A DNA stretch of 64,000 nt from Polytrichum commune (Eukaryota; Streptophyta; Polytrichopsida; Polytrichales; Polytrichaceae): NCBI GenBank assembly GCA_950295325.1, contig OX485809.1, positions 21,700,001 to 21,764,000 of the forward strand, written 5' to 3'. The notes under the pieces are model-generated. The model was not told the origin of the DNA. It ran no database searches and was given only the letters and a program-made list of their open reading frames with translations. A program made the translations under genes and the position numbers. This document shows positions 1-11,929 of this stretch, piece after piece (the first letter of the stretch is position 1; every line of letters begins with the position of its first letter).

Positions 1-225
1 CCAATCGCCAACATGGTTGGGAGGATTCATATGACCGTTTAATGAGCACGAGAATCTCCACTTTGATGGTGAATAAGGTATTGCTACGATCTCCAAATAT
101 TATGAGGTAAATGACTACATGTGTGATTTGGATGTGTTTATCACCTCACACTAAGGGAGTGTGTCAAATCCTACGAGAAGTGGGCACGGATGGAAAAGTA
201 TCCAAATAATGCACGTCTACCTTAA
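1..225 (+). repeat. Family A MITE, truncated by window edge
   Basis: This is the 3' part of the most abundant repeat in the window. It shares with the copies at 25,400 and 34,995 the segment 'gagcacgagaatctccactttgat' in diverged form, then 'agaagtgggcac', and it ends in CGTCTACCT followed by TA. No transposase is encoded. The 5' end lies outside the window. Confidence 0.7.
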
Positions 226-394
226 TTTATGTATCTTAACTTTGAGTTTGGAACTTGAAATGGCAAACTAGGTGATTAAAAATTGCTAACTGAATGAGAT
301 AATTCAAGATCCAATTCAAAGATCAAAAAGACTTTGTGGAGTTGAAAGTTCCTACAATAAAACCACATAAGACAAACAACCCTTATTCGATTAC

Positions 395-677
395 TTTTCT
401 TATCACGACACTTTATATTCAAGTGGAATGTGGTTTGGTGTGGCTCCAAGAACAAATACCAAAAGAACGTGTGTTCAAAAGAAATGGGAGTGCATCCTCA
501 AAACATACTAACCATTCTAGTCTCATTACTCAACCTAATTAGGAGAGACATGTGCGATTGTTTAACGAGGACTAGAATTGTCACTTTGACAATGAGTGAG
601 ATATTCATATGAGCTCTAAAAACTACAAGGAAAGTGGCTTCACAACCTTGATTTGGATTTGCGAACCATCTTGTATT
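395..677 (+). repeat. Family A MITE, internal fragment
   Basis: A second diverged copy of family A in the same orientation. Shared landmarks in order are 'tggtttggtgtggctccaag', 'ctaaccattctag', 'gagatattcatatgagctc' and 'gatttggatttgc'. Neither terminal inverted repeat is clear. The short open frames here are chance frames inside the repeat. Confidence 0.6.
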
Positions 678-1152
678 ACCGTAGAGGGCTCTCTATTCCG
701 ACACAAGTTAACTATGTTCCCCTCACATCTTGCCACATGTCGTGCTCTCATTTGCTAAGACCCACTTGTATCTCATATGGGAACTAAATCCATGGACATG
801 TAGAGATGAAGCCCTCTACGATAAGTACGTGTTTCACAAGTACATGGTTGTCTATTCCGACACAAGTTAACTATTTTCCCCTCACGTCTTGCCACATGTC
901 GTGCTCTCATTCGCTACGACCCACTTGTATCTCATATGGGAACTAAATCCATGGACATGTAGAGATGAAGCCCTCTACGATAAGTACGTGTTTCATAAGT
1001 AGAGGGTTGTCTATTCCGACACAAGTTAACTATTTTCCCCTCACGTCTTGCCACATGTCGTGCTCTCATTCGCTAAGACCCACTTGTATCTCATATGGGA
1101 ACTAACAACATGGACATGTAGAGATGAAGCCCTCGACGATAAGTGCGTGTTC
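678..1152. repeat. 159-bp tandem repeat, about 3 copies
   Basis: The landmark 'ctattccgacacaagttaac' recurs at 693, 852 and 1011, giving an exact period of 159 bases. Units are about 95% identical; the last ends near 1,152 at 'aagtgcgtgttcc'. No long open frame is shared between units. It looks like a young satellite-type expansion. Confidence 0.9.
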
Positions 1153-1530
1153 CATATCTTCAAAAGAAGTGAGGTATCTTAGGTAAGTCGGAAAAGGTAA
1201 CCATTTAAGGCCCATCTACGTTGCCTTTTGCATCTCCTTTGGTTCGAGGGAGCGTATCGAATGCCCAATGCATCCAAAGGGAGCCGACGCACCGACCTTT
1301 GCTTCCTGTTGTTGAGGAGCGTACTCACAGCACGGGCGCTGTCCATGGTAAATTATGAATGATATTCGCCTCGCTAGCAGTAAGTACTGGGCCTCAAAAT
1401 ATTGAAGGCTTTAATTTGCAACCTACTAAAGAGTGACCGTTCCAACGTCCCGTGATTTTTACTTTATTTTTATTTGTTTTTCTATTTTGTGGCTGGTAAA
1501 TCTCGGAAGGGTACAAACGGATAGGGAGAG
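1153..1530. other. Unassigned intergenic stretch
   Basis: It lies between the 159-bp array and the family B element. It is slightly richer in G+C than its surroundings near 1,240-1,340. I see no convincing open frame, RNA gene or repeat partner. Confidence 0.5.
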
Positions 1531-1774
1531 AGAGAGAGAGGGAATTATTGTACACGAGCGTACCTCTCATTCATCCAACATAAATACTCAAAAATAGTAT
1601 GTAGTTTGGAGGTTGCAATTTTTGGTTGATTTGACACTGGAATTAGCTGTAATGACTTTGGATTAGTCTGTTTGAGGTCACTTGGGATGAATGTGTAACA
1701 AACTTATCGAAGAGATCAAGTTTTTATGTTGGACGGATGAGAGGTACGCTCATGTATGGTAATTCCCTCTCTCT
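1531..1774. mobile_element. Family B MITE with terminal inverted repeats of about 52 bp
   Basis: The left arm (1,531-1,584) begins with an AG run, then GGGAATTATTGTACACGAGC and GTACCTCTCATTCATCCAACAT. The right arm (1,723-1,774) is its near-perfect reverse complement, ending in AATTCCCTCTCTCT. The spacer is about 140 bases and non-coding, so the element is non-autonomous. A lone left end of the same family occurs at 61,914. Superfamily was not assigned because no clear target duplication is visible. Confidence 0.85.
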
Positions 1775-1784
1775 GGTATGGACT

Positions 1785-2172
1785 AGTGTTGGTCTAGTAT
1801 ATAGGTGAATGCTTGGTATCAGTAATCAACGTTAGTAGTGGCATCATATTAACTACCTATGGCTATTCAAATTGTAATATCAGTCGAATATTGATTTTTG
1901 TGGGATATAGGGTATGTCAAGGTGAGAGAATCTTTGTAAATTTGACTTATTATTTGGGTCGAAAACATTATGCAGCGTATAGATACTAGGACAACTTTAC
2001 TTAGGTATGAAGGTTCTTGTATGGTATACATACCTGAATGGTATCGAAAACATGAATAACGTCAAATTTTCATACCCTGTTGGTTTCAAATATGTAAAAT
2101 ACTCATTATAGATATCCGGGTGGTATTAAAAGATAACGTCCCTCCAAAATTGGTACCAACACATGGTTTTAC
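1785..2172 (+). mobile_element. Family C MITE, copy 1
   Basis: It starts CTAGTGTTGGTCTAGTATATAGG and ends near TTGGTACCAACACATGGTT. It aligns in opposite orientation with 13,971-14,352, sharing 'tataggtgaatgc', 'gggtatgtcaaggtgagaga' and 'aggtatgaaggttcttg'. It sits ten bases from the family B element, so the two are packed back to back. Non-coding. Confidence 0.75.
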
Positions 2173-3229
2173 TTTAGAGCCCTATGGTAGGTGACAACCG
2201 TTTCTGTCCGGTACTAGTAGCCACTTTGGTACCGTGAAGTGAACTAATTTACACACGTGTTAAAAATATCGGATTTTTGTCTTGTAAGGTGCAACCTCCA
2301 CTCTCTGTGGGTAAGAGGCAGCACCAACTAACTTCACATGGGTGGAGTGGAGTTGCCTTAAAATCGGGACTCATCACTAAACTCTGTTATTGGAGTAGCC
2401 AATGAGGTTCATTGTGAGCTGTGGACAGAGTCCATCCTCCCAATTAAGGGCTTAAATCACCTAGAGTTTAGTTGGGTGGGGGTGAGTGGTTCCCCCAATT
2501 TCTCCTCCATTCTCCAGCCCTCTGGACGGCACCCTCTTGCTCTCTTTGTGTGAACCTTGCCACTTGCTTCCTTTTGTAGTGGTGATTAGTGCGACGTATG
2601 ATACTTCTCATCTATAAGTTTTATGAAGTTGAAATTAAGAAATGCATTAGATTCTCGTTTGGGGCTTCTAGTGAGTATGTTTTCCTAAAGGCAATTCAAC
2701 CTTGTAGATCTCTCATATGATAAGGTCTTTCATTCATGAATCGGAGGAGTGGAATCCTGACAATATGGTAATTGTGTTGACTTTGAATAGTAGGAGTTTT
2801 TGATACCTACTAGTAGCATATGATTTTGTAACCATAATTAGACCTTTTGATGCAATTTTGTTAATGTAAAAGCCAATCTTTCTCCATATTTATTTGTACT
2901 TGTATGTGTGATTGTTTGAGTGGTCGTTTTATGTAAACAATGATGTTCATTTTGGGTGTATCCTCTTGTGTTATATGGGATGGTCCATTTTCTTTGGGTA
3001 CATAATTATATTAGGTACTTCAAGTGTATGATGTTACAATGTTGATACTCTTATGTGTGTGCAAACTAGTTCAATTTGGGTGCACATTAATGATTTTAAG
3101 GGTTTGGTGCAACATTTGTTGGTCTAGAATGTTGCTAAGCGCTTGAAATGTATAAAATATGCATGTTGATCCTCTCATACTCTTGTAAACTAGTTGAACT
3201 TGGAAGCCTCTAGAGAATTAAAGGGTTTG

Positions 3230-3260
<31 letters not shown>

Positions 3261-4960
3261 AAAATTTTAATTTATTTTTATTTTTATTTTTGGCAGCCAA
3301 CTCCAATGGACTTGCTCAATTTCAAAATGAAGCCAACCTTCCCCTTAGTTTGCGGTGTGTTCGGCCACATGTAGAACGCAAATATAAATTTGAGACCGCT
3401 TATTCATTAACTATTTATATATGGGGCCATTATATACCTCGTCAAAGCATACATGTAGCCTTGGGGTTTTTTTCCATTTAGTATCATAAGCCATCACCAA
3501 ATTGACACATAGATTCTATGCATTCACCAAATAAGTCCTTTAATTTGTCTAAATATAGCTACCCTAAACTAACTTAAAATTCAAGCTCACCACTTTGGTT
3601 TCTTTTGACCTCAATATTGTGGTTAAACCTGCTACTTTTTCAAAATAATAATAATAAAGGCTGGTAGGTGATGGAAAACGAATTTAATGGACACCTGCAT
3701 GTGCCGGTCATGAAGAATTGGTCTTCTCACTTGTACCTTATCATAATGAAAGATCGTGGATGACATAGAAAGAGCTTGGCTTCCAAACTCTCATCACCTT
3801 TCAAACACACTACATTTTGAGTGTCAATTTCTTCAACTTTACAACAACTGTAAAGCATGGTGTCAAGTGAAGAATTGGGAGTCATGGAATGCTCACTAAA
3901 GGTAGGTTTTGAACTCGTGAAGTCCTCAAGCCAAAGTTACATTGAATGAGATCTTTTAAAACGTTTCCTTCACGGCAACCTACCAAAAACAAAGATGTTA
4001 ATAAACATATTTCCCAAAGGTGGTTGGTGGGAGATTCCGGTGGCGGATGAAGGCATACCTTGCTTTCTTTTGCCGGGTTCGAGTGAGGGGCTCAATTTAC
4101 CTAAGGTACATGGATCCACATCACATTGACTTGCTTGGGTGGGGGGATAAGGAGTACTTAGATAAGATATGCCACCCAAATATTGTGAGCATGCCCAACT
4201 CCACGTACAATTATGACCGTTGGATCAGGTCGTGAATTGTCTCATCCATGTAGCAATCACAAATCATGAAGCGTACCGTTTCAACTTTCATATTCAAAAC
4301 CGAGGTACAAAATTGACGAGAGGACAAAGTGACAATTTTCGTTTCATGTAAGTGGTTACAAAAAGTCCTCCCCAATGCATCAACCACTAAATCCTAGAAC
4401 AATGTCTACATTGTAAACATGTAGCCAATCTCGTTGTAACACATGTCATTTTGGTGTCCATTTTTTACTACAAGCCTTGCCATTTACCACTCAAATACAA
4501 TATCCTACTAAGACGAGGGACGATATACAATCCACATAAATTATGTGGATAAGTTACGTAACATGAGCAACGAAAACAATGCGATGAGAGTGTGAGAGTG
4601 CGACACATGTTGACCAATTTCAATCCAACACTCTTGAGCATCTCTTGTCAACTTCAATAGCAAAGTTGACCACCCGGGCCACCGTGTTAAGACTAATTGG
4701 ACAACCTTTGCAACTTACCATAGTCTTAGGGCATGTTCACATCAAAATTTAGGGTCCAAAACACCCCTTAATGGATCTTTATATGGACTCAAGATTGGAC
4801 CCAATCTGGACGATTGTGGTATGTAGGTGTTATTCATGTACTTTCCTTAATTGGACATCTATGTTTCATTAGTGTGGTGTTAGATGAAGATCAAATAAGC
4901 ACCATAAGAAAATATGCTTATAAGAGATTGGATTATGTCTTCAAATTTCATAAGTTGCTC
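2173..4960. other. Gene-free intergenic DNA with a (TG)n tract
   Basis: No coding region of recognisable character is seen on either strand; the open frames are short and show no family pattern. A (TG)n microsatellite runs from about 3,231 to 3,256. No RNA gene was recognised. Confidence 0.5.
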
Positions 4961-5175
4961 CACATTAACTTAGTGATCACACTTGGAAGGACCTATTTAT
5001 TTAATTAAAGGAATCAACAAACATGCACTTCCAATGATCGTAACTAAATCAAGGGAGATCCCATTCTCCATATGATTTTTGTTGATGCTTCATCGTAGAT
5101 TTACTAATTCCACACAAATTTGAAGATGCAAAACTAATCAATAGAAGATGGACAACTAAGCCACTAAAGACCATG
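4961..5175 (+). repeat. Family A-related repeat (A' subfamily), partial
   Basis: The stretch 'caacaaacatgcacttcc...' through 'atgcttcatcgtagatttac' recurs at 52,830-52,990 and 53,200-53,390 in the same order. It shares the general layout of family A but has its own 3' half. Confidence 0.6.
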
Positions 5176-6013
5176 TACTTAGTGTCGACCAAATCTCATA
5201 ATTACCATAGAAAGAAGCATTTACTGTTAGGATCATTTTGATTTACATGTGGAAGGTTCCAAGTAACATAGTATAAGATTGTGAATGTAAGGCCATGAGA
5301 GGAACTCCTAGATTCTTAGTGACTCAAATCGAGTACTTAGGTTTGAGACCAAAAGTTTTGAGGTAGTTTAATCCAAGTTAGTACTGTGTAGGCATGGAGT
5401 ATAAGAGGACTCCATGTATTGTGTATTCACATATTTGTACATGCTACAATGGCATACGCCAATAAACTTGCAGTTCTCATAGTATGAAGCTTTTCATGTT
5501 AGCTCACATTGTTCACCTTTGATTCGTGTCATGTCTCATTCCTAGTTAGTAGATCCTTAACACTTCGTTTCTCATAAGTACGAAGAGTGTTTTTCTTGAG
5601 TGGGAATTGCTGATATTTGATAAGAATGTGATGTCGCAGTAGTGTCATTTCATAAAAAAAATTTCAAACCTTGAACCCGGACATTAGTACTTGTTCTCAA
5701 CCATCAGGGTCGTTCAATTTTGAAGGTTGTTTGGTCTTGGACCCTAGTTCAAATTGATTCTTAAGAATTTAGAATTCCTTAACAACATTTAGATTTATAT
5801 ATGGGAATATTCCATGGAATATTGTCAGTCCCACATAACACTGTTATGGATCTGAATGATGTTATGCCCATTCTCCTTTTATTGGTCATAGTTATTCATG
5901 ATGGTACACTAAACCAATATATAATGTAGTCGAATAAAAAGAAATCCTTTTCTCATATTATAAAAGGTCAATGGATTATCTACCCAAAAAATGGGTTTAA
6001 TAATGTACAAAGG
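5176..6013. other. Unassigned intergenic stretch
   Basis: AT-rich sequence without a supportable gene, RNA or repeat partner that I could find in this window. Confidence 0.4.
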
Positions 6014-6531
6014 AGATGTGCAAAGTAGCTTGGTTGAACTACATGTTGAACATATTGACCTTCATTTCTTTTGATGGCGTCCGTAGGTAAGTTAAGGGTG
6101 AGATTACACTTGGGTTCATGAATAAAGAAGCTCCAAATTTGAGCAATCCTATTGGTTAAGAGGCAAACTTTGGACCCAAGGAGTCTACACTATATAGTCT
6201 GAATCCATGGTATGAAAACATTAAAGTGATGCTAATGTGACATCACTTTCCCACCATACAACCATGTAATAAGCTCCAATAGGTTTTTGTACTTCCACTG
6301 AGATGTACAAAGTGGCTTGGTTAAACTTCATGATGAGCCTAAATTGACCTTCATATCTTTTGGTAGCGTTTGCAAGTAAGTTAAGGTGGGATTACACTTG
6401 AGTTTATGACCAGAGAAGCTCCAAACTTGAATGATCCTATTGGCCAAGAGGCAATCTTTGGACCCAAGGACTCTAAATCCACGGTATGAAAATATCGAAG
6501 TAGTGCTAATGTGACATCACTTTCCCACCAA
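6014..6531. repeat. Direct duplication of about 235 bp, offset 287
   Basis: The block 6,014-6,253 ('agatgtgcaaagtagcttgg' through 'gacatcactttcccacca') is repeated at 6,301-6,531 at roughly 85-90% identity, separated by about 47 unrelated bases. The divergence is well above that of the 159-bp array, so this is an older duplication. No coding frame is kept in both copies. Confidence 0.85.
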
Positions 6532-7537
6532 ATCTCACAACCCCCAGTCAAGCGAATACTTAGACTAGTCGAGAATCCAATTTTGAGTATGAAAGGAAGG
6601 TACATTAAGTGGTGTTTTGAACCCCCAAGTTTCTTACACCATGACCCCAAGAAACTTTTACTCAACAAAGTCAACCCTGTATAACCATGAAAGAAAACAT
6701 AAAAAATCTTCACTTTGAAAAAACATAAATAATTCCCACTGCCTTGGTAAACCTTACCGCCTTCAAGGCCACTTCGCACTAGAGTTTGAGGGCCCTCAAC
6801 ATGTGGTATACAAATTTTGTGAGCTGTTATGAAGCTGGAGATGATCCAAGTTCACTTTAAAGAAGAACCAGAGTGACCAAGAAACTTGAACGGATCAAAA
6901 ATCCACATGGCATCCTACATGGCACTAAGTGGATAATGTTTCATGGTTGGCTAAACATTACATCAAGACCATTGAAAAGGAGTGGCCTAACACAAGTCAA
7001 AGGTTATGGCAAACAATTACGTTATCATTGAATCCTAGAAATATTATATATCACTTGGTGGGGTACTGGACTACCCATAGAATATGTTACAATCCCTCAA
7101 CATGGTCCACTTTCACTTTACACTAAACTTGAGGGCCTATGACATGCAAAAATGATATCATGTTTTACATTGTACGGGCTTTGTATGATTTTCAAGGGCC
7201 CTTAAATCTCATGGTCATGGGCTCTTGGTTTGTGTGTAAAGCAAGCCCTCACTTGTGTAAATGCTTAAGTGCACAAATGCACCACTTATCATGCGAATTC
7301 CTCGATTTGAGACAAGTTGGGTCCATCCACCTTAAATTACGCCGATCGTTTTTCCTAGGAGCGAGATGGGCCCATGTGGCTTGAAGCCTCCACACTTTTC
7401 AAGATTGTTGGGAATAATTGTGGGATTCTTCCAAGTTTCCGACGTAACATTGTTATCCATTACAAACCCTTTGAAGTCAAGGAAGGAAAGAAAAAGGCAC
7501 GTTGTTAGAGGGTTAATGTATGGCTTGGATTCGTGTC
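6532..7537. other. Intergenic stretch, possible decayed inverted-repeat element
   Basis: 'ccctcaacatg' appears at both 6,792 and 7,096. The left side has GGCCACTTCGCAC, and the right side has a loosely complementary CACTTTACACTAAACTTGAGGGCC. This could be an eroded relative of the family H element at 46,730, but the ends are too worn to define. No gene is seen. Confidence 0.3.
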
Positions 7538-7785
7538 GTCTATGTAAACTCATCCATCATGGTTGTAGAGGATCCAGTTTAAAATGTCTCCAGATAGATT
7601 GAGGACCGATTCATTCCAATTTGATTCCATTGAACCAATTTGGGGTCACTTATTCTATTCCAGGAGTCAAATCATCTATAACTAATCAACTACATGCTAC
7701 AATATAATTCAGTGCATTTTCACCTTTGTAATGGATGAGTTCACGTAGACACCACTCACCCCTAGCCTTAACGTATGGCCGTTTA
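7538..7785. repeat. Dispersed repeat D, copy 1
   Basis: This stretch matches 11,650-11,892 in the same orientation. Shared landmarks are 'catccatc', 'agattgaggaccgattc', 'tataattcagtgcattttcac' and 'atggatgagttcacgtagac'. It is non-coding, and the mechanism of spread is unknown. Confidence 0.75.
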
Positions 7786-7889
7786 TACTATGTGTAGAGT
7801 TGTGTCATATGTACCAAATGTAAACAAGCGGTGGAAAGAATAGGAGCGCAGTTCCTGGACAAATAGTAAGTGGATCTAAAACGAACATT

Positions 7890-8030
7890 TGTTGCTATGC
7901 AACCACTTCTCCTAGGATATAAACACACAATTAGTACCGTATGATTAGCGAACCCAAATTAAGAATGGATCTATTTTCCTCATAATTTTTGGAGCGCTTG
8001 GGAATGTGTTAGTCATTGTCCAAGTGAAGA
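7890..8030 (-). repeat. Family A MITE fragment
   Basis: Contains 'cacttctcctaggatataaacac', 'attagtac' and 'aacccaaattaagaatgg', the reverse-strand 3' portion of family A as seen at 12,405 and 59,970. Both terminal repeats are lost or unclear. Confidence 0.55.
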
Positions 8031-8949
8031 TTCGCTTTCTTCTTAAATTAACATATAGTTTCCTCAAATTACCGTGTTGGCTAGTGACCTATACTAACTA
8101 ACAAATTTTGAGCATGCACTTCAACCTCGTTTACGAATCACTTGCAAACGTTATAAACATGGAGATCTATGGGTAATTTGAGGTCTAAGATTCCAAATTT
8201 GAAATAAAACTGTCTATATTTGTACTGCAACATGTCTACCTTTAAAATAAAGAAAAATGGAATAAAAATGAGACACATTATACAATGAGGTCACATTTAC
8301 CCTTTGCCGGAATTAATGTTGGGGTCATGTTTTAGTTTTGACAATAAATTGCCTATGATTCTATAATGACTATTCAATTGCAATAAATTCACATTTTCAT
8401 GGATCCAAAAGCTTCAAAACTTGATGAATGTGCCAAAATTGAGATGAATGTATGTACATATATGAATGAATGTACTTTCATCCACAAGCTGGCTCCATCA
8501 TTCCGATGAATGTCACCAACATGCCAATGTTGCAATTTATATGAAAAATGAAAATCACTAAGATAGAGTACTAAACGGACTCAAACCAACACCCCACCCA
8601 AAATGAAGACCATTATTTCTTCCACAATAAGTACATATCAATTTTAAAAATGTCCACCTTCTTAAAACATCATGCTTTTTTTTTTTTTTTTTTCTTTTGT
8701 CATCTATCAATAACATTTTGAACCTTGATAAGTTTTGCATCTAGGATTCAAATAATTTGGTGGATTATCAGTCAATAAAGTATATTTACTTTTTCTAATA
8801 TCCAAAATAATAGAATATACATGCTCAACTTTGGATGTCACGGTTTTAGTATCATCTACATTATGTTGGGGGACATAAAAGGATGAGATATATAAATGAT
8901 GAGATATACATGAGAGATTTTTTTTTTTAAAAAGTGAATAAATAAATAA
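8031..8949. other. Unassigned AT-rich stretch
   Basis: Includes a poly-T tract at 8,675-8,692. No supportable gene or repeat partner. Confidence 0.4.
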
Positions 8950-9195
8950 ATGGATACCATAACAATGTTTGGGGAGATTTTTGGGCATAATCAGTCGGGA
9001 TCCTAGTGTTTCCAAGTCGAATTGGTTCAATGTTGACATCTTGTGGGTTTTCTTTGTCAAATTGAGTATATCTATCTATCTATATTCTAATCTTGTAATT
9101 CTCTAATGTGATGGATAATTTTGTTGAAGTCTTGAACTTCAACTGGTTATTTCTCAAACTCAATCAGCTCATTTTTAAATAAGGTTGAGGCATTC
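8950..9195. repeat. Dispersed repeat E, copy 1
   Basis: Aligns with 46,050-46,310 in the same orientation. Shared landmarks are 'ctagtgtt', 'caagtc', 'tgttgacatc', 'gaagtcttgaacttcaac' and 'ttatttctcaaactcaa'. A (TATC)n tract at about 9,067-9,086 interrupts this copy. The last motif also recurs twice at 62,150-62,260, just before the minisatellite there. Confidence 0.75.
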
Positions 9196-10189
9196 ATAGT
9201 TGACTAGGTCCCTTTAACCGCTCACTAGGGTCATGTAATGTCGAGATAGATGAGATATATACTTTTGAGGCGAATAAAGTTAAAGTTTAGAGTAGAGGCA
9301 CCCATGACCGATCACTTAAAAGATTTTGTGCCATATCTAGAGAAGTATAAGGCGGTGCAAAATTTTCCCATGTAGGAAGATAGAAATTAGGAGGATTGCA
9401 TTTTATTTTATTTTGGCGATTTCATTCCTTAAATTGGAATTATTGTGCATTTTTGAAGCCAAAAGTTGCCCCCAACATATTACCAATGTCTAGAGTCTAC
9501 CATAATCGCTCCTTTAAATTGTTCATTCCTCCCCACTTTAGCACTCAAAACCAAGACATGTATCATGACACTATTGGTTCCAACCTCATTGAAATTGAGT
9601 CCTAGCCTTGTCAAAATCGAGTCCCACCTTGATTGAAATTACGGTACCCTATAGATTGCCGATGGGGTCTTGATCAGGAATAGGTGCCTCTACTATATGT
9701 GGTGGCAACTTGTAATTGATTAACCTCATAAGAGTTTTGACAATTATTGTAGCCAAGGAGTAGAATTTTATGGGTTATCATGAGCAGTTCCGGCGTTAAT
9801 CTATAGATTGACTACATGTAATCCTAATATTTCCGCCTCAAAATATGTAACAGTTTCCATATCCTTAATTTTTAAACAAAACAATTACATTCCCCTTAGA
9901 ATTTGTTTCCCTTTGGAAGAAAAAAAATTCCCCACTACTGTTCCTTTGAGCCAAAACAAGCGCAAACTCTCTTATTTTATAAATTACAAATGCCTCAACC
10001 TCAACAACCAGTTGCACCAGAACGATGAATGGGGATAACTGACTGCTAGTTATAAATGAACCGGTTCAATTTAAAAAATAACTGGTTAAAGTTCAAAACT
10101 CCAAGAAAATCACCAATCATTTAAGGGAAATTTATAGAATATACCCCAATTTAACAAAGAAGAGCCGAGCGATGCCAACATGTAACCTA
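9196..10189. other. Unassigned intergenic stretch
   Basis: No gene recognised. Near 10,060-10,100 there is a reverse-orientation echo of repeat E ('gaaccggttcaa', 'aactggttaaagttc'). Confidence 0.4.
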
Positions 10190-10815
10190 TGTTCGGGGAA
10201 AACCGATGGCTAGTTCATTATCAGCCGATGGATTTCCCCTCATGGCCGGTCCAAATTTCCAACCATCGGATGGCAATCCGACTGTGATTTCAATCCTTCG
10301 GCAATTAGCCGATGGACCAGAAAATGTCCCGGAAATGTAGCAGATTCTTCTTGTGAGTTATTGGATTTCAGCCGGGAGCATCTAGAGCGCTATTTGTCTG
10401 GGGCATTTGATGATGCACTTGAGGAAGTACCCTAAACCTTAAACTTTTTGAATTATGCAACCTTTCCATGACCAAATCCAATTGCTTCTATGAAGAATTG
10501 GGGGACCCTTGGCCTTCAAGCGGTGAAGGCATTGCTAGGTTCAATTCTTGCCAAGGATATTAACTCTTCAAATTTAAAGTTTTGAACATGCCTTTTCTTT
10601 TCACTTATTCAAGATTTTGTAGTAAGAAATGATTTCTAATAACTTTTCATACATTTGTTTAAACAATTAGTGCCGATATGAATTCCATTTAATCGGATAT
10701 TGGCCAATGAAAATATGAAAATATAGGCAATTGGCCGATTGATTTTACAAAAGACCGGCTCTTGCCGATGTAAATTGGGAAAAATCCGACCCTTCGTAGC
10801 AACTACCGGCAATTA
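10190..10815. repeat. CCGAT/ATCGG-rich stretch
   Basis: Short motifs of the type GCCGATGG or its complement occur at least eight times in about 620 bases (for example around 10,203, 10,222, 10,310, 10,690, 10,735 and 10,765). 'ggcaattagcc' appears at both 10,300 and 10,808. The spacing is irregular, so it is not a simple tandem array; it may be an element with subterminal motif repeats. Confidence 0.45.
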
Positions 10816-11215
10816 GCCACTACGGCTTCAAAAACCTTCCCAAACTCTGCATGTAACCGGGTGCACTTGGAAACACTAGGATCTCGACCGATTATGCCCA
10901 TAAATCTCTCCTGACACTGCACCGGAACTCCAAAAGGAGCCGTGCTCAAACAACACTCCATGCATGCAATTACCTTACAAATAAATACATCTATCTCTAA
11001 AAGACTCCATGCATGGATCATATATATGGTCGAGAGGTTCAAATGTACAGTATGAATGGCAAAACATAACTATATATATGGAGTCAAACACCATGAGCGC
11101 CACCTGGCATTGCGAAGGTGCCACCATGCCCGAGTGGCAAAAGTGCACTGATTGGGAGGACACCGTGTCACCCTGCCATTCCCTGCATGCAGTCTGTTAT
11201 TCATGTCCGAAGATG

Positions 11216-11303
11216 CCACGTGGACGACTCTACAGCCAACTCGCCAGTCACCTGCACCTTACGTGGCACTGTGGGAGTGGTGGCTGCATCGGTTACCACG
11301 TGG
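11216..11303. promoter_or_regulatory. Cluster of G-box / ABRE-like sites
   Basis: Two perfect palindromic CCACGTGG sites lie at 11,216-11,223 and 11,296-11,303, exactly 80 bases apart, with ACGTGGC at 11,261-11,267 between them. In plants, CACGTG and ACGTGGC cores are bound by bZIP and bHLH factors. The surrounding 10.8-11.45 kb is richer in G+C than its neighbours. I see no gene whose start it would serve; a lost or unrecognised gene, or a transposon promoter, are alternatives. Confidence 0.4.
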
Positions 11304-11649
11304 CGGATGGCCACTGGCCTATACTTGAATGCTGGCTCCATGGATTCTGGGCTCCATATAGGCTACTCATATGATGCATTTCCAATCACAGCTGGGGCTC
11401 CTTTTGTTCCTGAAACAATACTACACTCAGTGTTGTGTGTTTGTTTATGGGGCCCATAGGGAATATAAGCATGGGATGCTGGAAGCTTAGTCTAAATCTG
11501 AGTCATCTCCTGGTTATATATATGCCCATGGCCTAGTGAACGGAAGCACGTTATTGCTAAGTAGTTGTTGTGTTTGGAAGGTCTTTTGGATTTGAATGAG
11601 ATGACGTTATTGAAAGTAAAAAACATTCCACACATGCCTTGTTGGCGTG

Positions 11650-11892
11650 ACATTACGTAAATCCATCCATCGTGGATGAAGGGGTTCTTGTATAAAAAAT
11701 TCCCTACAAGATTGAGGGCCGATTCCTTCCAATTCGACTGCATGAGATTAATTTAGAGTCTCTGACTTTGATTTATGGAGTCAAATTGTCTAAAGGAAGT
11801 CATTTACAAGCTATAATATAATTCATTGCATTTTCACTTTTGCAATGGATGAGTTTACGTAGACACCACGATTCCCTATCCTACCATGTTGC
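11650..11892. repeat. Dispersed repeat D, copy 2
   Basis: The better-kept partner of 7,538-7,785, with 'agattgagggccgattcc', 'tataattcattgcattttcac' and 'atggatgagtttacgtagac'. It directly precedes the GGGCATGG minisatellite. Confidence 0.75.
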
Positions 11893-11929
11893 CTCAATCC
11901 AGGTTAATATGGAGGAGAGCCCTACATTG

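Noticed and set aside
11009-11459. Overlapping 121- and 113-residue plus-strand frames
   Set aside because: Two frames are open over the same GC-richer DNA, neither with a recognisable domain. Treated as non-coding.
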